Positions 1 to 6,952 of a stretch of 9,083 nucleotides of DNA are shown one piece after another. Numbering within the stretch: the stretch's first letter is position 1; each line of letters begins with the position of its first letter. A program made the position numbers and the translations under genes. The notes below the pieces were generated by a model that did no database searches, was not told the DNA's origin, and saw only the letters and a list, made by a program, of their open reading frames with translations. Origin of the DNA: UBA5951 sp012269555 (GTDB lineage Bacteria > Pseudomonadota > Alphaproteobacteria > Puniceispirillales > Puniceispirillaceae). The stretch lies in the NCBI GenBank assembly GCA_038147755.1, contig JAYQTS010000022.1, positions 1-9,083 on the forward strand, given 5' to 3'.

Positions 1-564
1 CTATTGATAGTTGATGAAATCTGGTCAGGCATGGGTCGTTCCGGAAAGAATTTTTCTTACCAATATTCGAATATTTCCCCTGACCTAATTGTGATAGGAA
101 AAGGGCTATCAGCCTCTTTACCGCTTTCAGCGGTAATTGCAAAAGGTGACCTTCTTAAAAGATGGGGGGCTGGTTCCCATACTTCAACGTTTCAAGGTAA
201 TCCAGTTGCATGCGCTGCTGCCTGTGCGACCATCAGAGAGATTAAAGATGCAGACTTAGTCACTCACGTAAAAGAAATAATAGAACCCTGTTTTTTGAAA
301 TTCAAACAAGATTTAAGAAATATTACAGCCGTCAAAGATGTACGATTTGTTGGAGCACAATGCGCCATTACATTTGACAACTCAGATTTAGCTAATCAGA
401 TACAGAATGATACAATGGAAAAAGCCAAAATACTAACTTATGGAGGAGGAATGAATGGAGAATGCGTTATGGTCCTTCCACCTATCAATATTTCTGGAAA
501 AATTATATCTACAGCATTAACACAACTTCTTGAACTTATCTCTGAGATGTCAAACCATAATTAG
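1..564 (+). CDS. Class III PLP-dependent aminotransferase, C-terminal part (5' end outside window)
   Basis: The reading frame is open from the first base, so this is the 3' part of a longer gene; a full family member has about 400-450 residues and about 187 are seen. The fragment begins in the PLP-binding core. VDEIWSGMGRSGK matches the family DEvqtGfGRtGk motif, whose Asp pairs with the PLP pyridine nitrogen. The expected Schiff-base lysine is the AAA codon at 100-102 in VIGKGLSASLPLSAV. Further on are the phosphate-contacting segment TSTFQGNPVACAAA and the C-terminal-domain motif VMVLPPINIS. Such enzymes transfer amino groups from omega-amino acids, diamines or amino-alcohol-like donors to a keto acid in the cytoplasm; the substrate cannot be told from this part. 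The frame is undisturbed up to TAG at 562-564. It differs clearly from the second aminotransferase near 3073-4271 and is not a duplicate of it. Confidence 0.9.
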   Translation, partial: LLIVDEIWSGMGRSGKNFSYQYSNISPDLIVIGKGLSASLPLSAVIAKGDLLKRWGAGSHTSTFQGNPVACAAACATIREIKDADLVTHVKEIIEPCFLKFKQDLRNITAVKDVRFVGAQCAITFDNSDLANQIQNDTMEKAKILTYGGGMNGECVMVLPPINISGKIISTALTQLLELISEMSNHN

Positions 565-797
565 TCGATAAAACGTAAGTGGTTAAATAGAACTAAATAT
601 GCATAAAATTTCGTTGAGTTTTACATATGACATATGGCGAAATCTTATATTAAAGTAAGTATCACATGCTTAGCTATTCCTATACCTTATAAAAAAATGA
701 AAAGGTGTTCTTTGCTACCGAAATTATAATTGAATAAGGGCAAATTGTAATAAAAGTGTAATATTAACTTAATATATTATAATTTTGGATAAATGTT
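565..797. other. Intergenic region upstream of the GAPDH gene
   Basis: This 233-bp AT-rich stretch contains no open frame that looks like a gene. It lies between the aminotransferase stop and the GAPDH start and should contain the GAPDH-arsJ promoter. Possible promoter hexamers are weak: TTGTAA at 745-750 and AT-rich -10-like sequence around 770-780. A 15-bp perfect palindrome is listed separately. ATTTCG at 608-613 can pair with CGAAAT at 638-643 across a 24-base loop, which is too weak to call a terminator. No ArsR-type regulator gene is seen. Confidence 0.6.
761..775. promoter_or_regulatory. Perfect AT palindrome, candidate operator before GAPDH
   Basis: ATATTAA at 761-767 and TTAATAT at 769-775 form a perfect 7-1-7 inverted repeat, ending 22 bases before the GAPDH start codon and overlapping the likely promoter. 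Arsenic modules are usually controlled by ArsR-family repressors binding AT-rich inverted repeats, so an operator role is reasonable. In DNA this AT-rich a palindrome of this size can arise by chance. Confidence 0.3.
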
Positions 798-1805
798 ATG
801 ATTAAAATTGGCATCAATGGAATGGGGCGTATTGGGCGTTTGGTACTTCGTTCAGCTTTAGGTGGCGTCACTCGGGTAACTGGAGATAACAATGCAAATA
901 CGCAACTTGAAATTACTCATTTAAATGAAATTAACGGAGGAGCTAAAACTATAGCTCACCTTTTAGAGTTTGATACCGTTCATGGAAGATGGAATGCAGA
1001 TATCGCTTCAAACGAGAATAGCATAACCATAAATGACCATAACTTAAGTTTCTCTTCGTACAATATGCCAGAGGATATAGATTGGGCGGAATTTGGTTGT
1101 AGCATTGTTTTAGACTGTACGGGCAAATTCCGTACAAAAGAAAAATTAGCTGGATACTTTGATAAAGGCGTTGGGAAAGTTATTGTCTCTGCCCCTGTAT
1201 ATCATGAAGATGCTCTAAACATCGTATATGGCATCAACGAACATCTCTATAATCCAAAAAAAAATAGAATTATCACTGCCGCTTCCTGCACTACAAATTG
1301 CCTTGCGCCAATGGTGAAAGTTGTGCATGAAACGATTGGCATTCGCCACGGTCAAATTACAACGATACATGACCCGACAAATACAAATGTAATGGTTGAC
1401 GCTCCTCATAATGACTTACGTCGTGCGCGTTCAGGCGTGACCTCACTTATCCCAACTACTACTGGAAGCGCAAGTGCTATAGGGTTAATTTATCCAGAGC
1501 TTGACGGAAAACTCAACGGTCATGCAGTAAGAGCACCGGTACTTAATGCTAGTTTGACAGATGCTGTATTTGAACTGAGCCAATCTACTACCAGGGAGTA
1601 TGTGAATTCGCTTTTTGCCGATGCCGCAGAAAACGAATTATGTGGGATTCTCGGCTTTGAGAGTCGGGCTCTTGTTTCAGCGGATTTCGTGAATGATACC
1701 CGAAGCGCCATTATTGACGCACAGAGTACACTGGTTACTAACGAAACAATGCTAAAAACCTATGCTTGGTATGATAATAAATGGGATATGCCTGCCGAAT
1801 GGTAG
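798..1805 (+). CDS. ArsJ-associated glyceraldehyde-3-phosphate dehydrogenase, C-terminus altered by frameshift
   Basis: This is a type I GAPDH of 335 residues as read. It has the NAD-binding motif INGMGRIGR (residues 6-14), the catalytic cysteine Cys164 in AASCTTNCLAP and the partner His191 in TTIHDPTNTN. The context APHNDLRRARSGVTSLIPTTT and the downstream arsJ remnant point to the arsenic-linked subgroup rather than the glycolytic enzyme. In that system GAPDH uses arsenate instead of phosphate to form 1-arseno-3-phosphoglycerate, which ArsJ exports. The start ATG follows a weak GGAT at 787-790. The protein reads normally to WYDNKW (Trp329), then ends DMPAEW. Adding one G at 1783-1785 gives the family-like ending WGYACRMVDLAKMV and a stop at 1838-1840, overlapping the arsJ ATG and giving 347 residues. 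The present form therefore lacks its C-terminal helix and may be unstable or inactive. Confidence 0.88.
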   Translation: MIKIGINGMGRIGRLVLRSALGGVTRVTGDNNANTQLEITHLNEINGGAKTIAHLLEFDTVHGRWNADIASNENSITINDHNLSFSSYNMPEDIDWAEFGCSIVLDCTGKFRTKEKLAGYFDKGVGKVIVSAPVYHEDALNIVYGINEHLYNPKKNRIITAASCTTNCLAPMVKVVHETIGIRHGQITTIHDPTNTNVMVDAPHNDLRRARSGVTSLIPTTTGSASAIGLIYPELDGKLNGHAVRAPVLNASLTDAVFELSQSTTREYVNSLFADAAENELCGILGFESRALVSADFVNDTRSAIIDAQSTLVTNETMLKTYAWYDNKWDMPAEW

Positions 1806-1836
1806 ATTTGGCAAAGATGGTTATCGACAAAGAGCA

Positions 1837-3023
1837 ATGAACACATCAATCAGTCATTACTTAATTGTTACATCGTCCTATTTAGGCTTCACTTTGTCAG
1901 ATGGCGCCTATGAATGCTCGTGCTTTTCTATTTTTTAAACTTGGATTTTCTCCACTTATGCTCGCTCTACTTTTTCTCCTTTATGAATTTGCAGGTATCG
2001 TTGCAAATTTGGGGGTGGGTGGCTTACAACCCGGTTTGGCATTCGCATAATGTTATTAGTAGGATTGCTTACAAATTATAGGTTTAATTTTCCTTCACTA
2101 TTAGACCCATCATTCGATTATATCTTATCAATTATTTGGGTATTGGCAGCTCAAGGCATTTCCGGGCTTGCCAAAGATGTTACTAAAACGGCATCAAATC
2201 TGCAATCAAAAGCATGGGAAGTTGACGGAAGGCAAGGTCTTTTTTTACTGGGTTTCCTGGTTCACCGGATCCAAAATGCAATGAAAGGAATAGGGTTTTT
2301 CTCGGCGGAATATTACTGACTAAATTTGGTTTTCAAAATAGCCTTTGGGTTATGGCAGGGTCTCTTGACTAGTTCTGCTTTAGTTTCTTTCACTCTGCCA
2401 AAAATTTGGGTAGTACAAGTAGGCCATCAGGGCGAATAAAAGAGCTTTTTAGTAAATCAATGGAAGTAAATAAAATCGCATTAGCCAGGATTTTCTTGTT
2501 TGGCGGACGGATATTTGGTTCGTAGTATTATACCCGTTTTTCTTTATACAAATGGATGGGATTTCTGGGAAGTGGGAGGGTTTTCTAGCAGGTTGACGGT
2601 ATTTTATGGTCTCGTGCAGGCGATTGCCCCAATATCATACATCTAACTAACAATGGAAAAACAGTTTCTTCCAAAAGTATATTAGTATGGTCTATATCAC
2701 TTGCGCTTGTTCCCTTTTTGTCTCCTAGGTATCATGTCAGCAAAACAGATTTACTATTATTGCTATATGGCCTTATTTTGTTTGGATTTGTCTTTGCGAT
2801 TAATTCTTCTTCATTCCTTTTTGATTGTTGCTTATGCTGGGAGCAAGAAGGCTGCTGAGGATATCGGTTTTTATTACGCAGCAAATTGCAGCTGGTCGAC
2901 TATTTGGTACATTTTTATCAGGCCTTGCTTTTCCAGCAAGGTGGGGTACTAGCCTGTCTTGCTGGCACAACTCTTTTTCTAATTGCAACCTCAGTTGTTG
3001 TTTGGAGACTTCCGGAATTGTAA
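1837..3023 (+). pseudogene. arsJ: arsJ, organoarsenical efflux MFS transporter, multiply frameshifted
   Basis: Following similarity across all three forward frames gives an almost complete ArsJ of about 395 residues. Readable blocks in order are: TSSYLGFTLSDGA (from ATG 1837), FKLGFSPLMLALLFLLYEFA, GWLTTRFGIRIMLLVGLL, LAAQGISGLAKDVTKTAS, NAMKGIGFF, TKFGFQNSLWVMAG, SGRIKELFSKSMEVNKIALA, TDLLLLLYGLILFGFVFAI, AYAGSKKAAEDIGFYYAA, and the end TSVVVWRLPEL with TAA at 3021-3023. ArsJ is an inner-membrane major facilitator that expels 1-arseno-3-phosphoglycerate made by the adjacent GAPDH. I trace about 15 disruptions, nearly all one-base and many in homopolymers, for example near 1908, 1931-1936, 2011-2015, 2272-2275, 2400-2405, 2533-2535, 2631, 2818-2822, 2887 and 2933, plus TGA at 1911-1913 where CGA (Arg) is expected. 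The protein sequence between breaks is well preserved. As written no functional transporter can be made, unless the breaks are sequencing errors. Confidence 0.85.
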
Positions 3024-3072
3024 AGATGATTTTGCATATAGCACACAGAAGAGCTAAGCTAATGCTAACAAG

Positions 3073-4271
3073 CTATTCAAGATATTTCCAAAATACTTTT
3101 TCCTCAAAATGCTACATGCGCGTTCAATTATATGGCTCCATATTCAATGGAGGCACCAAGCCTAAACATTCACCAAATTCACCACATTCCCATGTTATCA
3201 AACCATTTTGCAGTGCCATTTTACGAGCATTTTTATTTAAATCCGACGATGAGAATTCTATAACCCAAAACTTCCAATGCCCCTCACATCAACTACATTT
3301 TGAATCCACAAAGTCCTTTAATAAGTTATTAAAATGCTCAGACTGGCAGGCTAATATTATTTAGCAATCCATGATTTTTAATTGGTCAAGAAAAAAAGAG
3401 GCAGCAGCGGCAACTGGATTGCTGAAAAGTAGAAGATTGAGTACCTTCTCCCAGAATGTGAGAATCTCTCAGTTGATATAACCAGTCCTGCAGGGAAACC
3501 AGCAGAAATTGCTTTTCCAAGTATGATTATATCTGGTGTTACATCAAAATGCTCATAACCAAACATCTTACCAGTTCGACAAAAACCTGTGAAAGTTTCA
3601 TCAAAGATTAGAGGGATTTTATTTTAGTTGTAAATTCTCTGAGTTTAACTGCTTTGTTTATCTGCGAATTTAAGACCCGCCGTAGCTTGAATTGGCTCTA
3701 TTATTACTCCGGCTAACTGCTTCTCATCATATTTTTCTAAAGTTTCAGACAAACCGCTATTCTTTTCTGGGAAGGGCAGAATGTGAGCCTTTGGGTGGAA
3801 CGGTCCTAAAGAAGCATTTTACCTTTCTCACCAGATACTGCAGTGCTCCTAATGTACGTCCATGATAGCCACCATAGAAAAACCTAAAATTGCTTAGCAC
3901 CTGTAAAATGCATTGCGCTTTTATAGCAATCTCAGCTGTTTCTGAGCCACTAATTGATGGGTGAAATCTTATAATTAGGGGCAAAAATGAGGATAATTCA
4001 GAATAAAAGTCAGCTTGAATACCTGTATTAAAATGTGGTCCTATATGAAAAATACCTGCCTGCAATTGTTGTTGTACTGCTTCTTATGAGACCATTATTG
4101 CCATGGCCTAGTGCTGTAGTCCCAGACCCAGAAGCAAAATCAAAATAAGTATTATTTTATCGTCAACCAACACTGCGCTCACACCAGATTCAAAGATGGG
4201 TGGTTTTTCTGTCAAAGAAAAGTTTTTAGTGCCAGATGACAATCTCTCTTTAATTTTTTTTTGCTGACCAC
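3073..4271 (-). pseudogene. Second class III aminotransferase, full length but in many frames
   Basis: Joining minus-strand frames yields a near-complete class III aminotransferase of about 400 residues. From the N-terminus: KERLSSGTKNFS and PPIFESGVSAVLVDD (both in the frame of the upstream racemase-like gene), then YFDFASGSGTTALGHGNNG, AVQQQLQAGIFHIGPHF, SGSETAEIAIK, FFYGGYHGRTLGAL, LAGVIIEPIQATAG, IPLIFDETFTGFCRTGK (PLP Asp), IILGKAISAGFPAG (Schiff-base Lys), STFQ followed by NPVAAAAAS, and ECGEFGECLGLVPPLNM. About ten frame changes and several stops (for example TAA at 3362-3364) prevent translation as one protein. A likely original start is GTG at 4269-4271, in frame if the A9 run at 4254-4262 were A10. 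It is the last gene of the minus-strand array and presumably transaminated the imported compound or its breakdown product. All catalytic motifs survive in pieces, so decay is recent or the breaks are sequence errors. Confidence 0.82.
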
Positions 4272-5010
4272 TTTTTTGTTCTAAAAATATCCGGCCCACA
4301 CCCGCTTTTTTATAATCTTGCCCTATTAAATCTATTGCATCTTTTACTAAGGCACCAACAGCAGTTAAAATCGGGGTATTTAAAATTGTTTCGACTCTTG
4401 CAATTTCATTAGAAAAAGAAATCCCGCCACCCGCTATTACCAGCAATTCAGCTCTCTTATTATTATTTTTGACAAAATCCATGATTAACTTAGGAAGACT
4501 TGAAGAAGATAACGAATTTATTTGAGCTTCGTCTGTGGCTTCCAAAGAAACAGAATCAACCGTCTTTATATTATAATCACCGAGATAGCGCTCGAATTTC
4601 TCAGTAATGTCTTTGGAATAAGGTGAAACTAATAATATATCTTTAAAGTTTTTATTTTTGATTAATCTTACAATCGACCTACTAGGAAAAGTTACAGGGC
4701 AACCAGATTGTTTTTGAAGTTTCTCTATTAAGTATTCCTCATGGTCCTTACCAAGTATGAAACTAGCAGCATGGTCTCCACAGGCTATCGCATCTAAATT
4801 TACAGCTTTAAAAATATCTACAGCTTTTTGTAATGTATCAAGGGAGGCATACTGTTCCAAATTTTTATCTGTTAATTCTTCAGTGGCAGTATTAGCGCCA
4901 TACCTTGCGGTAAGCCACCCGACATCTTTAGGCAGAAATTTCCAATATTCACTATCATTTAATCCATCACATGGCCAAAGGAATCCGATATTTTTTTCAT
5001 GCTCTGACAT
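4108..5010 (-). CDS. Maleate isomerase / Asp-Glu racemase superfamily-like protein, fused to aminotransferase N-terminus
   Basis: The first about 248 residues have the layout of the maleate cis-trans isomerase/arylmalonate decarboxylase group of the Asp/Glu racemase superfamily: IGFLWPCDGLNDSEYWKFLP at the start, DAIACGDHAASFILG around residues 73-87, a second half with KDILLVSPYSKDITEKFERYL, and ELLVIAGGGIS (188-198) followed by LNTPILTAVGALVKDA. These enzymes normally use two cysteines, one in each half; here the aligned positions appear to be Asp79 and a Gly of GGG194-196, so standard isomerase chemistry is doubtful. From about residue 249 the frame runs through an A9 tract into the N-terminus of the following aminotransferase (KERLSSGTKNFS to VLVDDK), then into an out-of-frame hydrophobic tail. 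The true gene probably ended near 4250. The ATG start is well supported by AGGAGG seven bases upstream. Substrate unknown. Confidence 0.7.
   Translation of the reverse strand: MSEHEKNIGFLWPCDGLNDSEYWKFLPKDVGWLTARYGANTATEELTDKNLEQYASLDTLQKAVDIFKAVNLDAIACGDHAASFILGKDHEEYLIEKLQKQSGCPVTFPSRSIVRLIKNKNFKDILLVSPYSKDITEKFERYLGDYNIKTVDSVSLEATDEAQINSLSSSSLPKLIMDFVKNNNKRAELLVIAGGGISFSNEIARVETILNTPILTAVGALVKDAIDLIGQDYKKAGVGRIFLEQKSGQQKKIKERLSSGTKNFSLTEKPPIFESGVSAVLVDDKIILILILLLGLGLQH
4254..4262 (-). repeat. A9 homopolymer at the racemase/aminotransferase junction
   Basis: Nine T on the plus strand (A9 in the transcript) lie where the racemase-like frame passes into aminotransferase sequence. With ten A the racemase frame would stop at TAA (4250-4252), and a GTG at 4269-4271 would open the aminotransferase frame. 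The run is therefore a likely site of a replication slip, of transcriptional slippage, or of a sequencing miscount. Confidence 0.5.
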
Positions 5011-5017
5011 CAGATGA

Positions 5018-5023
5018 CCTCCT
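5018..5023 (-). promoter_or_regulatory. Strong Shine-Dalgarno of the racemase-like gene
   Basis: AGGAGG on the minus strand lies seven bases before ATG 5010. It is among the strongest ribosome binding sites in the window and fixes the start at MSEHEKNIGF. It also shows that the gene is translated separately from the broken M16 gene that ends 39 bases upstream. Confidence 0.75.
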
Positions 5024-5049
5024 CATATTTTGCAATTTTAAATATCGCA

Positions 5050-6263
5050 TCAATACGCCACAGAATAAGCAATTGCTAATTTATTTTCTTGGTAAAGATT
5101 TTCTAGAATAAGATCTAAATTACCTTTAATATCGTCTATTGATTTTGGAAATGGAATTTCAGAGGGAAATAAATTGTACTCTCCTAATCCCATCGCTAAA
5201 TGCTCTATATTTCTATTTTTAATTTGAATAATTTAAGAGAACTAGTGATTTCCAAATCTCCACATTTTTTAAAAGATACTCTACTTTTGAAAAAGTGATC
5301 AAAGAGGAGCTCATCCATTATTATTTTCATAATGGTATGAATATTTACATCAGATGTATTTAAATAAATCTGCATTCTACTAAAATGTGATAAAAACTCT
5401 GGGTAAACATTTAAAGTATCGCAACTAATATGTTCTCTTTTTAAGGCTGTAAGTATTACGTTATTGGTTTTTTCGAGGTAAATATGATAAAATCCAATAA
5501 AATAGTATTGTTCTGATCCTTTTGTCTCAAACGGAAGAGCACATGCTAGACGCGTTTCTTTATCGACAGACTTGATTTTTCTGATGCCACAAACCACTTT
5601 GAAGATGGTAAAGCAAAGCTCAGATTTTTGGAAATGAAGAAAATTTTGCTTCTGTAAAATCTACAAGTTGCTGATGTTCAATGTTTCCACAAGCACAAAT
5701 CAGACTGTGTTCAGGGACATAGTGGTGCTTTTGAAAAGAAACCAGGTCATCAACTTTAATTCTATGGATTGTTTCTTTCGTGCCTGTAATTCTTCTTCCA
5801 TAAGACTGAGAAGGAAAACATACGGAATCTAAAACCTCAAATAAGATTTTCTCAGGGTCTTTAGATAATTCGTCTATTTCCTTACTGATATCTATTTTAG
5901 CATCATAAAGGGCCTCATCTGATAACCATCTTCCAGAATAAATCTCCCATAAAATATCTATGTATTTTTTGAGATCGGACTTATCTACTGAATTAATAAT
6001 AAATGCGGTATGTTCAGCCTTGGTAAATGCTTTTATGTTTAACTGACTGTTTATAATTGACGAATAAATATGAGATATATTTGCCGATTTCCGAAGACCA
6101 AAAAGAGTATGCTCAAGTAAGTGTGACAGGCCTTCTTTATTTTCTGGATCACAACAAGCACCTGTTTTACCCATAAACATAAACTTGCACCTTTGGAGGC
6201 TTTGTCAAAATAACTTGCAACTCTAAAAGAATTTGAAAATTGTGTTATATTAGTTTCTGTCAT
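5050..6263 (-). pseudogene. M16 family (insulinase-like) zinc metallopeptidase, split over three frames
   Basis: Three frames join into one M16 peptidase of about 400 residues, the usual length of a bacterial single-chain member. The N-terminus is MTETNITQFSNSFRVA (ATG 6263). The zinc site is intact: HLLEH, then 76 residues, then Glu in SKEIDEL, the exact HXXEH-X76-E signature. GRRITGTKETI and FQKHHYVPEHSLICACGNI follow, as in the active domain. The second domain is more divergent and ends with a typical C-terminal piece, IEHLAMGLGEYNLFPSEIPF to stop 5050-5052. The frame changes lie at the T4 run 6165-6168, the T5 run 5625-5629 and the T5 run 5216-5220 (plus-strand numbering), each a homopolymer. 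As read, no complete peptidase is made. The gene starts 18 bases after permease 2 and belongs to the same operon; its role next to an amino-acid importer is unclear. Homopolymer sequencing error is a real alternative. Confidence 0.78.
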
Positions 6264-6281
6264 AAAGATCACTACGAAGCA

Positions 6282-6932
6282 TCAATATTTAAATTTTGCT
6301 TCCATATATTTTGATAGAAACATTAAAAAACCTACAATGATGAGATAAAGACAAGTAAGTTCGATTAGAACCTCGATTACAACAAAATGAACAAAAATTA
6401 GGTCATTTGCAACTTTGGTCAATTCATTCACTGAGATGACTGATAATAAAGAAGAGGCCTTGATTACATTAGCCAATTCATTTGTCAAAGGCGGGAGACT
6501 CAAACGCAATGCTTGCGGTATTAGAACTAGTCTAAAAGTTTGAACGCGAGACAAGCCTATTGCTTTTGAAGCATCTACTTGCGATGAACCGATTGAGTCA
6601 ATTGCACCCCTAAAAATCTCAACAGAATAACCTGCGCCAATAAGTGAAAGAGCAATAACGCCGGTCCAAAATTCGTTGAAAACAATACCAAATTCAGGGA
6701 GCAAAAAATAAATAATCGATATGTGAACTAGGGGTGGTGCTCCTCGCGTAAACTCCACAAATGCAATTATAGAATATCTAGAAATTTTTCCGCCCATCAT
6801 TCTAATTGCTGTTAATAGAATCCCCGCTATTACCGAGGCAACAACCGTAATGAGACTTATTTTGATTGTGAGCCAAAAGGCCGCTATCATATCTGGCAAT
6901 ATTTGCAACATGAAAGCTAAATCTAATGCCAT
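6282..6932 (-). CDS. Polar amino-acid ABC transporter permease (second)
   Basis: This is a 216-residue inner-membrane permease of the HisM/GlnP family, normal in length. Hydrophobic segments alternate with short loops. RGAPPLVHISIIYFLLPEFG (from residue 63) corresponds to the family's RGTPLLVQ block with Ala for Thr. The cytoplasmic EAA loop, which docks the ATPase, is DASKAIGLSRVQTFRLVLIP (residues 120-139), followed by LPPLTNELANVIKASSLLSV. It should pair with the preceding permease to form a heterodimeric channel fed by the binding protein at 7659-8477. ATG 6932 has AGGAG five bases upstream. The stop lies 18 bases before the M16 gene. The frame is intact. The substrate is an amino acid or a relative of one; specificity cannot be read from the permease. 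Confidence 0.92.
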   Translation of the reverse strand: MALDLAFMLQILPDMIAAFWLTIKISLITVVASVIAGILLTAIRMMGGKISRYSIIAFVEFTRGAPPLVHISIIYFLLPEFGIVFNEFWTGVIALSLIGAGYSVEIFRGAIDSIGSSQVDASKAIGLSRVQTFRLVLIPQALRLSLPPLTNELANVIKASSLLSVISVNELTKVANDLIFVHFVVIEVLIELTCLYLIIVGFLMFLSKYMEAKFKY

Positions 6933-6937
6933 TTTTA

Positions 6938-6942
6938 CTCCT
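6938..6942 (-). promoter_or_regulatory. Shine-Dalgarno of permease 2
   Basis: AGGAG on the minus strand, five bases before ATG 6932, lies in the 20-base gap after the permease 1 stop and supports the chosen start. Confidence 0.6.
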
Positions 6943-6952
6943 AATTAAAACG

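Noticed and set aside
608..643. Inverted repeat ATTTCG/CGAAAT as terminator or riboswitch after the first aminotransferase
   Set aside because: Six-base AT-rich stem with a 24-base loop and no U-tract; no riboswitch core recognised.
949..1711. Three minus-strand frames of 62-64 residues
   Set aside because: Antisense shadows of the GAPDH gene, with no family features or ribosome binding sites.
2050..2319. 89-residue open frame as a separate small membrane protein
   Set aside because: Its sequence (LAAQGISGLAKDVTKTAS, NAMKGIGFF) is an internal piece of ArsJ bounded by frameshifts.
3024..3072. Bidirectional terminator between the convergent arrays
   Set aside because: No stem with a U-tract is visible; only short imperfect repeats around AGCTAAGCT.
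2701..3364. Plus-strand frames of 83 and 179 residues
   Set aside because: They mix in-frame scraps of ArsJ with out-of-frame sequence and then run antisense through the 3' part of the second aminotransferase.
3378..4065. Minus-strand frames of 62 and 102 residues as independent genes
   Set aside because: Both carry aminotransferase motifs in the correct order and belong to one broken gene.
4757..5017. Plus-strand 86-residue frame
   Set aside because: Antisense shadow of the well-supported racemase-like gene, which has a strong Shine-Dalgarno.
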